Positions 1-11,510 are shown, counted from the stretch's first letter. The stretch: DNA of 64,000 nucleotides from Branchiostoma floridae (GCF_000003815.2 NW_023365723.1:388699-452698), one strand, 5' to 3'. Made by a program: numbers and translations. The notes: a model not told the origin generated them from the letters alone.

Positions 1-530
1 CCGCTGCTTTAGTGAATGGCGCATGTGGTATATTGAGCGGAGAATACTCTTAATTTCGTAAAAGCAATGCCTCTTCTTCAAGTAATGATTAACGCTACCT
101 TTCCGACATCTTTTTTCCACCTATACATAAAAGGGGGGAGGTTTGCTTAAACCTCCCCCCTTTTATGTAAAGTCAGCTCAAATGTAACGGAAAGACATCG
201 GAAAGATTGTATCTGTTATATATAGCTTTCACACAGGAGGAGATTTTCTTTTCTTGGTTAAACTTAACACGCAAACACAGCAGGAGCTATTCATTTGAAG
301 CCGCTGCTTTATTGAACGGCGCATGTGGTATATTGAGCGGAAAATACTCTTAATTTGGTAAAAGCAATGCCTATTCTTAAAAATAAACGCTACCATTCCG
401 ACATCTTTTTTGCACCTATACGTAAAAGGGGGAGGTCTCCATAGACCTATACTGATAAGAGTATGTAAAATGAGATCAATTGTAACGGAAGGGCAATGAA
501 AAGATATCATCTCCTATTGGTAATTTCCAC
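1..530. repeat. Tandem duplication of a ~300-bp unit
   Basis: The words CCGCTGCTTT and GCATGTGGTATATTGAGCGG occur at position 1 and again at 301, and the two units then align with small indels. Unit 1 carries a perfect hairpin (125-168) that is disrupted in unit 2. The strand-symmetric words TTTCCG and CGGAAA recur through the repeat and into the next 300 bp, suggesting a non-autonomous inverted-repeat family. No coding potential is apparent. Confidence 0.85.
125..168. repeat. Perfect 20-bp-arm hairpin
   Basis: Positions 125-144 are exactly the reverse complement of 149-168, with the loop GCTT. The arm contains GGGGGGAGG, and its partner has the complementary C run. Flanking TTTCCGA words on both sides extend the dyad imperfectly, so this may be the core of a MITE-like foldback element. 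Confidence 0.9.
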
Positions 531-540
531 CTTAGAGAAC

Positions 541-1100
541 CACGAAAATAAAAAAGGCGAAGGTCAACTGATTGTATGTGAACGTATGGTCGGTTCAAAG
601 CCTGTAGATGTTTTCTGTACATAAGCAATACCTGTTTCATATACGGCACATATAAGGATGCTTAAAGGTTATGTAAAGATATTACATGTATTTAATCTGC
701 CTTAACGAATACGGAAAGGTTACGGAAATGTAAAACCATCGTTTCCGTGGTCTTTACGATACCGTAAACTCTGCGGAAATATTTTCCCACCTTTAGGCTA
801 CATTTAAGTATCTCGGAAAGTATGCTTAAATATTCGTTTTCGTGCTGTGGCGGTACTTCTAAAACCCCCTAGTAAGCCTCCGTGGTCTTCTTACGTCATC
901 ATCCAGCCTCCACCGAATACCCTCCCAGACGGAATATACACAAGCGCCGCCATAAAATAGTCCGGGGAATAAATAAATGTTTGACTAATATGCCGCTACA
1001 TTGGATAGTTTTGACTGTTCGTTACTATTTCATTCCAATTTTTTTACGAGGTAAGCTGTACGTGACTCTCTAATTAAGAGCTTAGCGGTATTTCAGATGT
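541..1100. other. Intergenic, CGGAAA/TTTCCG-rich
   Basis: No gene is recognised here. Positions 700-830 contain many CGGAAA and TTTCCG words in both orientations, related to the tandem repeat at the start of the window. The short open frame near 882-1073 has no recognisable features. Confidence 0.5.
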
Positions 1101-1107
1101 TGACGCG

Positions 1108-1391
1108 CACTGATACAAGAGAAGTTCCGTGTGGAACTTGTCAGAACAGGGCGGCCGTTGTGAGGTGAGGATGGACATTTGCAAGAGCAGCAGTTGTCTT
1201 TGTGTTTTGTCTTATTTTTCCCTCAAAAAAGCTCAGCAGTTATCTTCATAGTATGTCTGGTTCGGTGGTAAGATGTTACATTGTAGGTTGGAGCTTCAAA
1301 ATTACTACTGTTGAGGAAACAGTTGTTTTTGTTGTGAGGTTCATGGCGGCCGCACGTATGTTGGGGAAATTTTTTTGCGTTGAAATTGAAA
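1108..1391 (+). promoter_or_regulatory. Conserved upstream segment of two-exon gene (putative promoter/5'UTR)
   Basis: This segment shares blocks with 48190-48460: GGGCGGCCGTTGTGAGGTG, a TTTTGTTGTGAGG block and a CATGGCGGCCG block. The two copies match in order up to the start of the first coding exon. That fits a duplicated promoter plus 5'UTR plus first exon. No TATA box or initiator is assigned. Confidence 0.4.
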
Positions 1392-1904
1392 ATGTCGGGA
1401 CGAGGAAAACGATATTTTGGCCATAATACTCGCCACTACCGGTATGGTGTACTCACTGTGTTGAACCTGGAGGCTGTGGACTAAATTTTTGTGTGATTTT
1501 CATGAGTGGAGTTTCGTTTCTGTTGCTGACTTGCAGCGCCAAAGAACAAAGGACCGGGGTGGCGTGGCCGGCTCACACGCGTTCTATCTTTGTCGTTGTG
1601 TTCATTCTGAGTCACAATATTGGTCAGTGTAAGGACAACAGGGCATTTTATAGGACCTGATTTGTACCGAAACCTGTGCATCAATACTTAAAACTTGTTG
1701 AGGCTCACAGCTCTATTTTTTGTTCTCTTCCGCGCTAAATAGAAATAAATATGTTTTTCTTTTTTTCACAGGTCACTCAGACTCAGAGGGTGTACAGCAT
1801 GGCACGTGGGTCTGGTGATCTCTGAAGTGGCAAATCACCAGAGCAGGATGCTGAGACATCACTTTCAGTACCTTGATGAGAGCAGCAGCAGTTGCTGCAA
1901 TTAA
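1392..1904 (+). CDS. Small two-exon protein, N-terminus MSGRGKRYFG (unknown function)
   Basis: Exon 1 runs from the ATG at 1392 to 1441, ending CG before a GTATGG donor. Exon 2 starts at 1772 after a strong pyrimidine tract and CACAG, and ends with TAA at 1902-1904. Joining them keeps one frame open for 60 residues, which is the main evidence for a gene. The protein is basic at the N-terminus (SGRGKRYF, reminiscent of histone H4/H2A tails but otherwise unrelated) and ends in a Ser/Cys-rich tail (SSSSCCN). An AATAAA follows at 2149. A paralogous first exon lies near 48460. Compared with it, three codons differ only at synonymous third positions and one differs at the second position (TTT/TCT), which supports real coding. 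I do not recognise the family. Confidence 0.6.
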
Positions 1905-2148
1905 TATTCCTTACACCTCAAAATATGCAGAGCAAAACTATTGGCAACGGCAGGACCTCCAGCTTACCCAGGGTTGTTAGTCAGGTCTACTCTTACAGCT
2001 GCCAAGCCTCTTGGAAACCCAGACTTCGGGGACTGTGCCTCTGGCTCAGTGGGGGCTTGTTTAGCTAAATTAGATGGGTTTGCTGGATGTCAAGGCCACA
2101 AATGTCTTTCCTTTTGCTCTTGTTCGTGCTGTAATGCGAACAGTTGAA

Positions 2149-2154
2149 AATAAA
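2149..2154 (+). promoter_or_regulatory. Polyadenylation signal AATAAA
   Basis: A canonical AATAAA lies about 245 bp downstream of the TAA of the two-exon gene, at a plausible distance for its 3' end. Its use is inferred. Confidence 0.45.
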
Positions 2155-2169
2155 TTAATCAAATGGGGA

Positions 2170-3340
2170 CATTGTGAGCAGCTTTTCCTGCTCTGTACTT
2201 TCCTTCTGTAGCCCCTTATTGCCCTTCATCACTTTTAATTGCTATTCAGTTCGAAATCCTACACCAAAACATGGCTGTAGGTCAAGTATTTAGAAGTAAG
2301 CAGCATCTGAATAAGGATTGGCCTGTAGGTGAAGCATCTGCACATCGTTTTTGACTTAATGATTATGTCTGTTTCTGCAGTGTTATTAGGGGTGGCACAC
2401 AAAAAATTTCAAGCTCTTCATACCTTTTTGAACTTGGTCTCATTTGATAGATCTTTGTGAAAGAAACAAATACATAAAAATTGCGACTCATGATTTATCA
2501 TTTCTCAAGATATCATTGATGGATAATTTGCCAAAAATTACAAAAATATGGACATGGTCCAAGGCAACTTGATCGCACAGAAAGTAAGTTAGCTTATTAA
2601 TTAAGTTCTAAACATGTAAGGGAAAAGGGTTCTGGCATGCCCTGAATTCAAATCTGGCAAAAACTTATCCATCTCTTTTCAAATGCTTAATTAAGGTAAT
2701 AAAATCCAACTCGGCTAATTAGATACGCGAAATTGCAATTACTTTATCTTTGAAGATATTAGGATAAAAACTGGCACAAGCGACAATGCTATGCTTTTAA
2801 GACGACATTCTATTGCATAAAAGACAGGTACAGACTAACCATGTGCCACTGGAAAAAAAGTGGTGTCTCAGCGATGATCGCCCGGGTGGTCAGTCGCAGG
2901 CCTCAGTCAGACGGCAACTGAATGTGACGATGCACGATGCTCTGGTATGTTGTGGAGTAATTTATAACAAATCTTATGGCCAGGTGTTGTATACACATCT
3001 CTACAATCATCATTATGGAAGAATGTGGAAGAATCCTGGAATGTTGAAATGTGGAACAGGTACTCCTGTTTGTCTCTGACTCTCTTGACCTGAACAGGGT
3101 GCAGCTTGTGAAAGGAAGTCAGGTCCAATTTGTCCTCTGTGTAGAGTTATTGACATGCATCGAATGCCTCCTGTACCGCCATAGTCTTATTGTGCCGCTG
3201 GACTTGTGATTTTTGCACCATCTTTGATTTTTACTGCAGCAGTCTTGTCAAGACCTCTCTACTGGAACTGGTTTATTGAAATCTAAACTCACTGCAGCCA
3301 AAAAAGGGAGTATTGATAAACAGTTTCATTTACCTTTTCT
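2170..3340. other. No gene recognised
   Basis: AT-rich sequence with short overlapping open frames on both strands near 2813-3128. None has splice support or family resemblance. Confidence 0.5.
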
Positions 3341-3347
3341 GCTACAA

Positions 3348-3635
3348 TTATAACCCCCCATAGTAATGTACAATTATGGTATTATATTCAAGGCGATTCT
3401 TTAACTTGATGAGCATGCATGCAGCATCTGTCCAGGAAAGGCTTTCCTCATATCTCAGGAGTTCGATTTTACCCCTGTTGACACAGTACCACGGACGTTC
3501 TCTCTCTCCATTTCTCTCAACGTGAAGCATATAACGTATTCGGTTATTGGCGTCCCATATTTCGCCCCTCACCTTGTTGAACATGGTTCTGGAAGAAGAG
3601 CGCAAGTCAGCCAAACCGCGCTGCAGGTCAGCCAT
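3348..3635 (-). CDS. Unrecognised open frame, possible exon
   Basis: A 95-codon minus-strand frame, strongly charged, with a WDANNRIRYMLH stretch and a run NGERERPW. It resembles protein-coding sequence more than its neighbours do, but no domain is recognised and no convincing splice borders were fixed. The overlapping plus-strand frames (3522-3780) are treated as shadows. It could equally be a decayed repeat. Confidence 0.25.
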   Translation of the reverse strand: MADLQRGLADLRSSSRTMFNKVRGEIWDANNRIRYMLHVERNGERERPWYCVNRGKIELLRYEESLSWTDAACMLIKLKNRLEYNTIIVHYYGGL

Positions 3636-3639
3636 AGCA

Positions 3640-4510
3640 TTTCTGGGCCGTCTTTTTCATGCGAGCATGGTTCTAATCTCTGCCTCTGTTCTCTCGGTGT
3701 TTGAAGTGGCCCGTTGTATCTTGGCAGAAATCTCATGCAACGTTTTTAGACTGAGTACATTTAATTTGATTTTTCAATGAATAATCTGGCCTCTGTCTGG
3801 GTACTCCAATACCCAATCAACAGCAGCCTCCAGGTCATCTGTCTGCTTTGCTGCCATCGTTGCAGAACCACTTTCAAAACCCATCTCCACTTATGCTCAA
3901 GAAGTGTTGTTTGCTGATCTTCTTCAATGCGTTTGCGGTCAATCTGGTCTTCGTTGATTGTACTTCGAATATATGGTGAAGACGTAGGTCTATCTTATGG
4001 ACGTTATTTTCCAGCAGCTTGTACAACTGATATTCCCAAAGCTGATGTAGAGGCCTGGTACAACAGTACAAAATATCAGGAAGCTTATCAAGCTGTTTAT
4101 TGTACTCATTAGTAAAAATCCTTCCTGTTCATTATAAACAAAAGAGACACCTGTTCTGCCCATTTGCTGCGGGAACGTCCCCCACCCCTTAGGGTCGCCA
4201 AGTGATACCTCTTTGTTTGAACATGGTTTTTTCTCTCTATCGTCTCGCAGTTCACCAAGTGTAGGAAAGGGTGGGTGGCCAACTGATCACCGGCATGTAC
4301 TCCAAAGTTAAAAACACTCGAATAATGAAGAGTATCACAGAATAGAGATATAAAGAGCACTGTTATGTACAGTCATGGTATATGCATGACTTGCACTCCT
4401 GTCTCAGTAGATAGCATATATCCCTCGTTCCCATGGCTCGGTGATCAGCAAGGGTTCCCAGTTTACGCCATGAGCTTGCTGACTGAGAGCAGCATCTGAT
4501 AGCTTGTTTG
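3640..4510. other. Unassigned, short minus-strand frames only
   Basis: Short minus-strand open frames at 3874-4071 and 4109-4360 look weakly protein-like (e.g. HAGDQLATHPFLHLVNCE) but have no recognisable domain or paired splice sites. Confidence 0.3.
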
Positions 4511-4513
4511 GAT

Positions 4514-4825
4514 TTAGCCTCGCAAGGCAGCTGTCTTTTTAATGTCCGACAAGGTCCTTGAAATACTGTATGAACCTACTTTATGGAGTGCCTCATTCCT
4601 CACTGCTTCACAAAAGGTAAACAAAAATCTGGAGCCTGCCCCAGCAAGACCCCCCTGGGTCCTATCCCACTTTTCGTCTATCATACTACTTAGGAAGCTT
4701 AGATAGTGTGCACGTTTCGTACTGTCGCCAATATGAACTCTCATTACCTTGTCTTTCATAATAAGATGCTCCCTTTGTACTGGAACTAAGCGCAAACTTT
4801 CAGTGGAAGAGTCATTTTATCTCCG
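4514..4825 (-). CDS. Unrecognised coding-like exon
   Basis: A minus-strand frame open for about 100 codons. It extends upstream of its first Met (4795) to a stop near 4825 and ends with TAA after KKTAALRG. Composition is protein-like and mixed-charge (e.g. SSMIDEKWDRTQGG). There is no ATG context or domain evidence, so it is reported as a possible internal or terminal exon of unknown function. Confidence 0.3.
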
Positions 4826-4829
4826 ATAT

Positions 4830-6920
4830 CTCCTGTTCATCTCCCACTGTTATTTACTGATTTTAGTATAGGCATCTTACCCACGCATCTAAGAATCTGC
4901 TACATGAAGTGGGCAATATTCCAGTTCGTATGCTATATATATAACGGTTTATTTCTTCTCAACAACACGGTGCTATTCTACAGGTGTCGCCAATGTTTCT
5001 ACATAAAGAAAAGGAACCCAGGCTGAACGAGCATCCGCATAACATAGATCACACAAGTAGTTTGACCCTTGTCATTCATACTATTCAGAACGTTCACAGT
5101 ATGTGTAGCCTTACTGTCATCGAAGAAGTTAATACATAGCATACTACTTTTGAAGAGTTTTCTCTTCAATATAACGGCATATCAAACATAATGAGGACAC
5201 GTGATTTTCATCTGCTATACACTCGCACACTGGCCGACTGCACCACGTTGTGCTTGGCTCACTTTCTTGAAACACACTAATAGACTCGCCATTAATATCA
5301 ACATCAATAGATAAAGCAAAAGTATAAAGATAAGCTTTACCTGGCAATACAATACCCTTAAAATCTCGTCCAACGTCACCCATCCCATCCCCCATCTTTG
5401 AAAGTCGCTTTCATATTGCATCAACGTATGAAAAACGAACCCTATCCACGTTGGGGTAAGGAAACAATTAGATGTGTGGGTTTAAATCATTCTTAATATT
5501 AATGTAACTACCATCTAAGTTACTACCATGCTGAAAAAAACATTACAGAATGACAAAAGTCCACCGTTTCTGTCAGTTTCACGACCTTTTCCTTCATACC
5601 AAACTGCTGGCTCCTCTCACAATTAAAGGCTCTCTTGAAAATCTTCTGTCGATGACAATGCTGATGTAATGGATGGAGCATCAGGTTCTAACATACGGAT
5701 AATCTAGCAGTAGAGTCAAAATGCATCTTTGTCTTTTTGTCGAGCACTTGAACGAAACAATGGAATAAGGGGTACGTCTTGGTTAGTCTATGGTTGCATG
5801 ATATACAGAGCTTCAAAACCAGGTCCTTCCATCTAAAATGGTTCCAGTTCCGCCCAAGATTCTTTGTACCAGTGACAAGAATAGAAAGGATCATGATGGA
5901 CATAAGATAAATACCATGTTGTCAAACAGTACATCTCATCCAGTATCCTTTTTGTGAGTTCAACATCAGAAAGTGAGATTGGGTATGATGTGATAAATGT
6001 TGTTATTGTATCTGAGAAGCACGTGATGAACATTCTCTGACAAATGAAGTCCTAATTGCCTCTTTGCATTAGTGAATGCTAACATAGGTAATGACCATCT
6101 TGTTGATCCCTTCATGTCTATCTGTCACCAGTGTCCCCACTCTACATACTTTCTGCAGTGAACGCTGGAGACCCTCTTGCTCCATGTGATTCGAGCCGCC
6201 TACCTCAATGCTCTGTAACAGATATTGATAGTGATATTGACTTCTGTAACACGTAAGATGGCAATTAAAACTCACTACAGCACAATATGCAACTGCAGTA
6301 GGTGGGGAGGGGGCATAAGAACACTGGAATACTTTTTTCAATTTAATACACATGATAAGTTGGCACCACAAACATTGATATCAAAGACACAAATCATCTT
6401 TGGATCAAGTGTTAGAGTTCCTTAAGAAATAGCATGACAGATGGTTTATTACAAGTAAGAGACAGTGTGAAAAGTAAAATGCACTTGCACCAGTTGCACG
6501 AATATCACAGCAGTCTGCTTCACCTCCATCATTGTATAGGTTCCATATTTGGCACAATGTCCCAGATTGTCCGCGCGACCCCACCACAAATGATAGGCTC
6601 TCCCTCGGCTTCCATTTAACGCTTAACATTGTCATGATGTGAATCTGTCATTTACCAACATGTCCAACTTCCTGTACACCCACACCCAATCAGATGCTAG
6701 TGGGGCACCTTTGTGCCAGACCCTCAATGCTTTGTTTTTGCTTTGCCATTACACAGCTGATTTACCCCTAAACGTATACTTCTCTACTCACAAGTGTTGG
6801 GTGATGTCATTGTGAAGTAGAACTACTCCAACAGTAAAGATAAAAATAGTCTAATAGTATAAGCTATTATGTGGCACATGTTTTAGCCTGGCTTCCAGGC
6901 AGGGTCGTACATGCAACTGC
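4830..6920. other. Gene-poor stretch
   Basis: Only short, unconvincing frames. One possible exon end lies near 5340, where the minus strand reads TTGCCAG before GTAAAGC. A near-identical exon/donor word occurs near 34670, so this 30-40 bp module is duplicated. No protein family is recognised. Confidence 0.4.
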
Positions 6921-6922
6921 TT

Positions 6923-7249
6923 TTAGCCTCTTTCCAGACGTTTCCCATGTATGAAGCCTGCTCGCAATGGTGCCGTCTGGTCCTTTCCATTGTCAATTCC
7001 GTCCTTTTTCAAAGCAGTTGCCACGAGCTGGAAAATGTTCGTCACGGTCTTCTTGCAGTGCAACGTACTCGCCATTTCCTTGATCTGATTCTCTTGCTCC
7101 AACCTCGACATATCATGCACTGTTTTGATTGCGTTGAGCTCCAACACGACGTTCAGCAGGTCTAACATGCTCATCTTTAGCTTAGCCTCCGACTCTACCA
7201 GCTTTGCCTTTGTCCGGTTGCGTTCGTTCAAACATAGCACCAAAGTCAA
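6923..7249 (-). CDS. Unrecognised helical open frame
   Basis: A 108-codon minus-strand frame predicted to be helical and charged in the middle (LVESEAKLKMSMLDLLNVV). It lies just downstream of, and in a different frame from, the transposon-like ORF at 7246-7593. It could be the C-terminal part of a transposon-encoded DNA-binding protein or an unrelated exon. No motif is decisive. Confidence 0.3.
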   Translation of the reverse strand: MTLVLCLNERNRTKAKLVESEAKLKMSMLDLLNVVLELNAIKTVHDMSRLEQENQIKEMASTLHCKKTVTNIFQLVATALKKDGIDNGKDQTAPLRAGFIHGKRLERG

Positions 7250-7593
7250 GGGTTAGTTCCTGTGGTGTAAAGGTAGCACAATTCAATATCATCTTTATTT
7301 TTACACGTCGCCAATGCTCCATGATTCACATCCAGAAAGGAAGCTGGATAGCCTGCTATGCCTCCCACATCCTCCATCACTAGGTGATTTATTTTGGCGG
7401 GCCCCGCCAATTGGTTGCCTTTTTTCATATTCCTTATCTTTTGAATAGTAGATGGGTTGCATCTCACGTAAGGATTTGAAGTGTTATTTTTAGCATTACC
7501 ATGTGGCTTTCTCCTCACCTTACCTGGTTGTCCCTCAAATCTGTACTGTACAAACACCAAGGGTAGTTGTTTACCTGACTTTTTATAAGCCAA
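7246..7593 (-). pseudogene. Transposon-type ORF fragment (N-terminal region like invertebrate MULE-associated proteins)
   Basis: A 115-codon minus-strand frame with VFVQYRFEG, then KPHGNAKN, then a PYVRCNPSTIQKIR block. From memory of the family, multicopy transposase-associated proteins of cnidarians, molluscs and lancelets show the same order: a (Q)YRFEG word, a PHGNSK word, a P(Y/F)xRTxxSTLxxI(R/K) word, then a glycine pair. Catalytic residues lie outside this segment and were not found nearby. The assignment rests on pattern memory, so the exact superfamily is uncertain. Confidence 0.4.
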
Positions 7594-7715
7594 TACTACA
7601 TTTTTTTAAAGTGTTTTTTCTGATTTGTTTTCATACAATACCCTCCTCAATTTCAGTTGCTTCCCTTTAGGAGTAGTGAAGTACTTAGCTTTCCCATACA
7701 CCCATAACCAGGCAC

Positions 7716-8015
7716 CCATAGGGTCACCACTTTCCATGACACTCATGAGCTCCTCCAGGGCCTCCCTCCCAACATCCTTCAAAGACGAGTTGGCCTGCGC
7801 CAGCCTGTATGCCTCATCAACCAACAAGACCCCACCCTTGCTGGCATTGATCTTCTTTCGCGTAACCTCCGATGTGTGTCCGACGAATTGGGATATCAGG
7901 ATCTTTTTCCGGGTTACTTCTGATGTATGGCCTACCCACTTTGATGTCAGGTCGCCCTTCTGGACGATCACAGGCTGTTCTTTAGAGAGTCGGATACCAA
8001 TTTTGTAGAGGAAAC
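7716..8015 (-). CDS. AAA+ ATPase exon, CbxX/SpoVK-like (Walker B region)
   Basis: The exon begins after a minus-strand acceptor (TTTTCATCTTACAG, exon from 8015) and ends at 7716 before GTGCC, after ATG G. It encodes the part of a CbxX/CfxQ-type AAA+ domain that carries Walker B: GGVLLVDEAY, followed by VGREALEELMSVMESGDPM. The donor splits the codon expected to begin the next strand of the fold (Val). Unusually, the conserved segment before Walker B is present twice in tandem (LTSKWVGHTSEVTRKKI and LISQFVGHTSEVTRKKI, 51 bp each). Walker A and sensor exons were not located nearby, so this is an isolated exon or a partial gene. Such ATPases remodel protein complexes; the substrate here is unknown. 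Confidence 0.7.
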
Positions 8016-8489
8016 CTGTAAGATGAAAAAAAGGAGGAAAATTGCACATAAGCAACTATTCTTGACTATTTTACAGAATCCCATTCCAAGCATCTTCTTT
8101 TCAGTGCATACATAGTTGCAACTTTGTCAAATTACGTAAAAACAGACTTTATATTTAGGTTGATTTCCAAACAGATGCAAAGAGGCAGATTTGTATATAC
8201 ATGTACTGACACTACTGTTTTTGGGATTGAATAAACGGTATGCACTGGTATCTGAATAAGTATCTGTATATGTATCAATAAAGCCAGTATAACTGATCTT
8301 CACCGTAACACCACAGCTTCACAGGCAACTTTTAAGTGTTATTAAAACTACCCATAGAAGATGCTCCTACATGTACAGATGTACTATGCTTAGTGATGAC
8401 TCAGGAATTGCCCCTGGGCTGTCGCCGTAAAATACGAGCCTTTGTTGTCCAGGTGTGCTTAAAAAGACTTGAAACTGCCAGACATACTA

Positions 8490-8700
8490 AACTAAGTCAG
8501 GTAGCAACAACTGAAACAAAGTTTCATGCATCCGGGACACGAAGAGCCGCCCCGGCGGCACGCAGGCAGAGACAAAGACAAGTTTGCCAATGAGTGATTG
8601 CAGATCACGCTTGGTGGCCTTTCGTTTATGGAGCCACTGGGCCACCAAAGGCGACACCTCGTCTAGACGGAATTGCGGGACTCGCCGCATCATGGAAACC
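8490..8700 (-). pseudogene. Reverse-transcriptase fragment (DIRS/Gypsy-like thumb region)
   Basis: The minus-strand frame reads LHFDTVSMMRRVPQFRLDEV and then KATKRDLQSLIGKLVFVSA, followed by PPGRLFVSRM. The FDT...RVP...RLDE, KR(D/E)LQSLIGKL and PGR.F..RM words are the hallmark C-terminal part of reverse transcriptases of DIRS-type and related elements. Only about 70 residues are recognisable, with no YxDD box or integrase/recombinase nearby, so it is a fragment. Confidence 0.65.
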
Positions 8701-8789
8701 GTGTCGAAATGAAGGTTCTGAGAAAAAGATAAGACCATAAGCAACTGAGTGTGCTGCCTGTGTTCCGTGTCAGTCCTCAAGGGCCAGGT

Positions 8790-9100
8790 GTCCCTTTCAA
8801 AACCAGAGTAGTTGGCTTTCTGACCTGTGCTTTCGTAACCTGTGCTGACTAGATGACGCTACTGTAGCGGTATTTCTTTATAGGCATTGCTGTAAAGTTC
8901 AATCAATTACAGAAACTATCATACATTATATGCAATAAGAAATAAACAGATGCCTTTTTACTGTTGAAATAAAACTTCTGAACAAAATCTGTAAACTGTA
9001 TCTCATTTATTACATTTTAATACTTGGACATTATCTTAGATGTTTGGAATGTGATTCAAGTTGATGTCCTTAACTGCCGGAACCTGGAAAAGATTGCAAA
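8790..9100. other. No feature recognised
   Basis: AT-rich spacer between the reverse-transcriptase fragment and the start of the duplicated block. Nothing recognised. Confidence 0.5.
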
Positions 9101-9530
9101 AATAATGCGTTAATATTTTCCAACGTTGACAAACATTCATCGGCCTTCACGGACAACGACAATCACGATAAATATTGTCACGTTGCCTTTCTCCAGAACA
9201 ATTCAGATTCAAAGCTGTAGTGGTATCTCATAATTGCCGACTGTCGAACCGCACGCAGCTAACTGCAACTGTGTGTCACTGAACTCGGACGGTTGAAGAA
9301 TGACGGTTGGGGTACGTTAGAGATATTTCCCGATACGCATTCTACTGTCGCTGGTCAGTGATTGGTCCATCTAGAAGCTTTAGAGATGAGTAAATACAAG
9401 AAACTATATATATATACAGCTGTCAAACTTAACAGTAAAATGAAATTTGCTTTTTCAAATTTTAAGTAGTGAAGTCCAGAAATCCCTCAAACAGTAACTG
9501 GGTGGACGCAGATTACGCCCCGCCATTAAA

Positions 9531-11510
9531 CTACGGATTGGGGTTGTAGGGTGGTGGGTGGAGCTCCATGTACTTCTCCAACAGGTTGCAAAACAGGCCC
9601 ATACCCTCTTTGTGACAAACTGTTGGAAAAAAAAATGAGATAACAAGGTCCTAATGATTAGGAAGCCCTGCAAACACAAGGTAGATATGTACGGCAGAGA
9701 AACACTTCTCCCTCAGGCATGGAGTGGCGTAATCTTTGAATTCTTGCAGCATGTCTTATGTAATCGTGAGCTTGTGTTTTTTTCATGACACGCCCGAGAA
9801 CTTCCTCCGTCTTACCCATCACTAGAAGTACAACAGACTTCATATATCCATGAAATATTTCGACTACACAAATGTTGGTTCTACTTAAGGGAATTTCTAC
9901 TAATTAATAATAAAACCTAATTGGATGAACAACATGTTATTGTGTATTAGAGACACATATTCCTTCAAACTTCTATTTTCAACTTCTTCCATAATTTTGT
10001 GTCATGGCCTTTAACCTAGATGGTCAAAGTTTTTGCACATTGTCACCTAAAGTACCTTGTGCGAGATTTGGTGCCTCTGCCACCGGGATGATGATGACAC
10101 TCTTCTAAGTTGACGCGCCAATTGTATCCTTTCCTTTGCTTGATGACCATGCAGGCTTGTCGCTTTTCTCGTGCAAGAAAACAATTGCTCTGGTGTGGGC
10201 GGATGTCGACTTTTTCAGCTCATCACGGTGGAAGCGTGGGTCTCCGGTGAAGGCATGTAGTGACTCAGGATAAATTGCGATCACGCGCAGCTTTGGCCCA
10301 CGGGGTCCTTCGGGGTGGATGTCTGTCACTCTAAGGCACATGTTCATCTGCAAGAACACAATTTATACAAGTGTCAGTTTGCAATTTAGTCCTGTCCTCG
10401 TTGAGTACATGCTAATGGTGACATTAGACGGCTGTTGTTTCCTTTATACTAAACCCCCTCATCCCTTGGGAGAATAAACTTGTTCAAATGACCGATTGAT
10501 TGATAAATATATGGAAACAATATGGTACATACCTTGAAACAACACTAACATACACTAACATAACCCTTTGTCTAGTATAGTCAAACATTTTCAGATGTTC
10601 CTTCTGTAGATTTTGAAAACACACACATGTACATGCACAATATTGTTAGGGACTGTTTAACTGTTGATTTCACCACACAGTTGATTAGCTCGAGGTTCCT
10701 ACAATGCACATTTCAGACCATGCGTTTGTGAATGCAACTGACAATAAATCAATGTTAAATGCTAGGAAATGAATGTACTAAGTACGTGCTTTGATTAGCA
10801 TAACTTAATGATACCTGTCTGAAGGTCAATGAAGACATGGCAACTTTGATTGCCTCAATGATGTCTGATTTCGTGTTTTCTGCCGTTGGGTTGGCTCCAA
10901 GGTTTGAGCTGACTAACTGTGCCACAGTTGTTTTGACATAGTCCCACACAGCCGCCATTTCATCATCAAGTTCGGCAAGTTCCAGGGCCTAAGCATAATT
11001 GCAAATACATTTTGTATGTCATGTAAAACTTGATAACACTATTTAGGGCATGGTTAAATGACACTCCTGCTTGCTACACACCTAAGCTCCTTTTAAGATA
11101 CTATCAGAATGAATATAGGTGAAAACACTGGCAGCTGCATGTAATTCTACATCTTGCCCAAGAATTGTCTCTGACAAATTTTAAAATCTATATAACAGTT
11201 AAGAAGTATTGTGCAGCACATATATAAAATGGATTGTGATACCTTCTTTGTGAACCCCAACAGCAGAGCATAGACCTGTGTAGTTCTCAGAGTTCCAGGT
11301 GGGAATATAGCTGCCAGTCTTTTCTCAATTTTGCTTAGCAACGCTTGCTCCTCCCTTGAAAACACTTCGCCAAGGGAGATGAGACTTCCAATAGCTCTAG
11401 GTGCCTCCGCTTTTGCCTCCTCGAGATCAGCACTCAATCCAGTGTCCGTCACCGCGTCGTGGGGCTTGTCAGTTGGAATGAACGGTATGACAGCTATCCT
11501 TGATGTCATA
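9531..11510 (-). pseudogene. Multi-exon gene of unknown function, copy 1 (nonsense mutation)
   Basis: Minus-strand exons with good borders: 11510-11243 (after TTTTTTAACAG, before GTATCAC), 10988-10815 (after ATGCTTAG, before GTATCATT) and 10347-10056 (after TTCTTGCAG, before GTACTT). A terminal region ends at TAG 9531-9533 with a proline-rich ELHPPPYNPNP tail. Recognisable stretches are SREEQALLSKIEKRLAAIFP and HTRAIVFLHEKSDKP. Exon 10347-10056 carries an in-frame TAG (after GAST) where the second copy (58592-60548) has CAG. The terminal exons are uncertain because intron borders there are ambiguous. No domain is recognised. Conservation between copies of borders and frame suggests the ancestor was a functional gene. 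Confidence 0.55.

Noticed and set aside
1392-1420. Histone H4 or H2A gene, from the SGRGK start
   Set aside because: After SGRGK the sequence (RYFGHNTRHYR) is unlike any core histone, and the gene is split by an intron.
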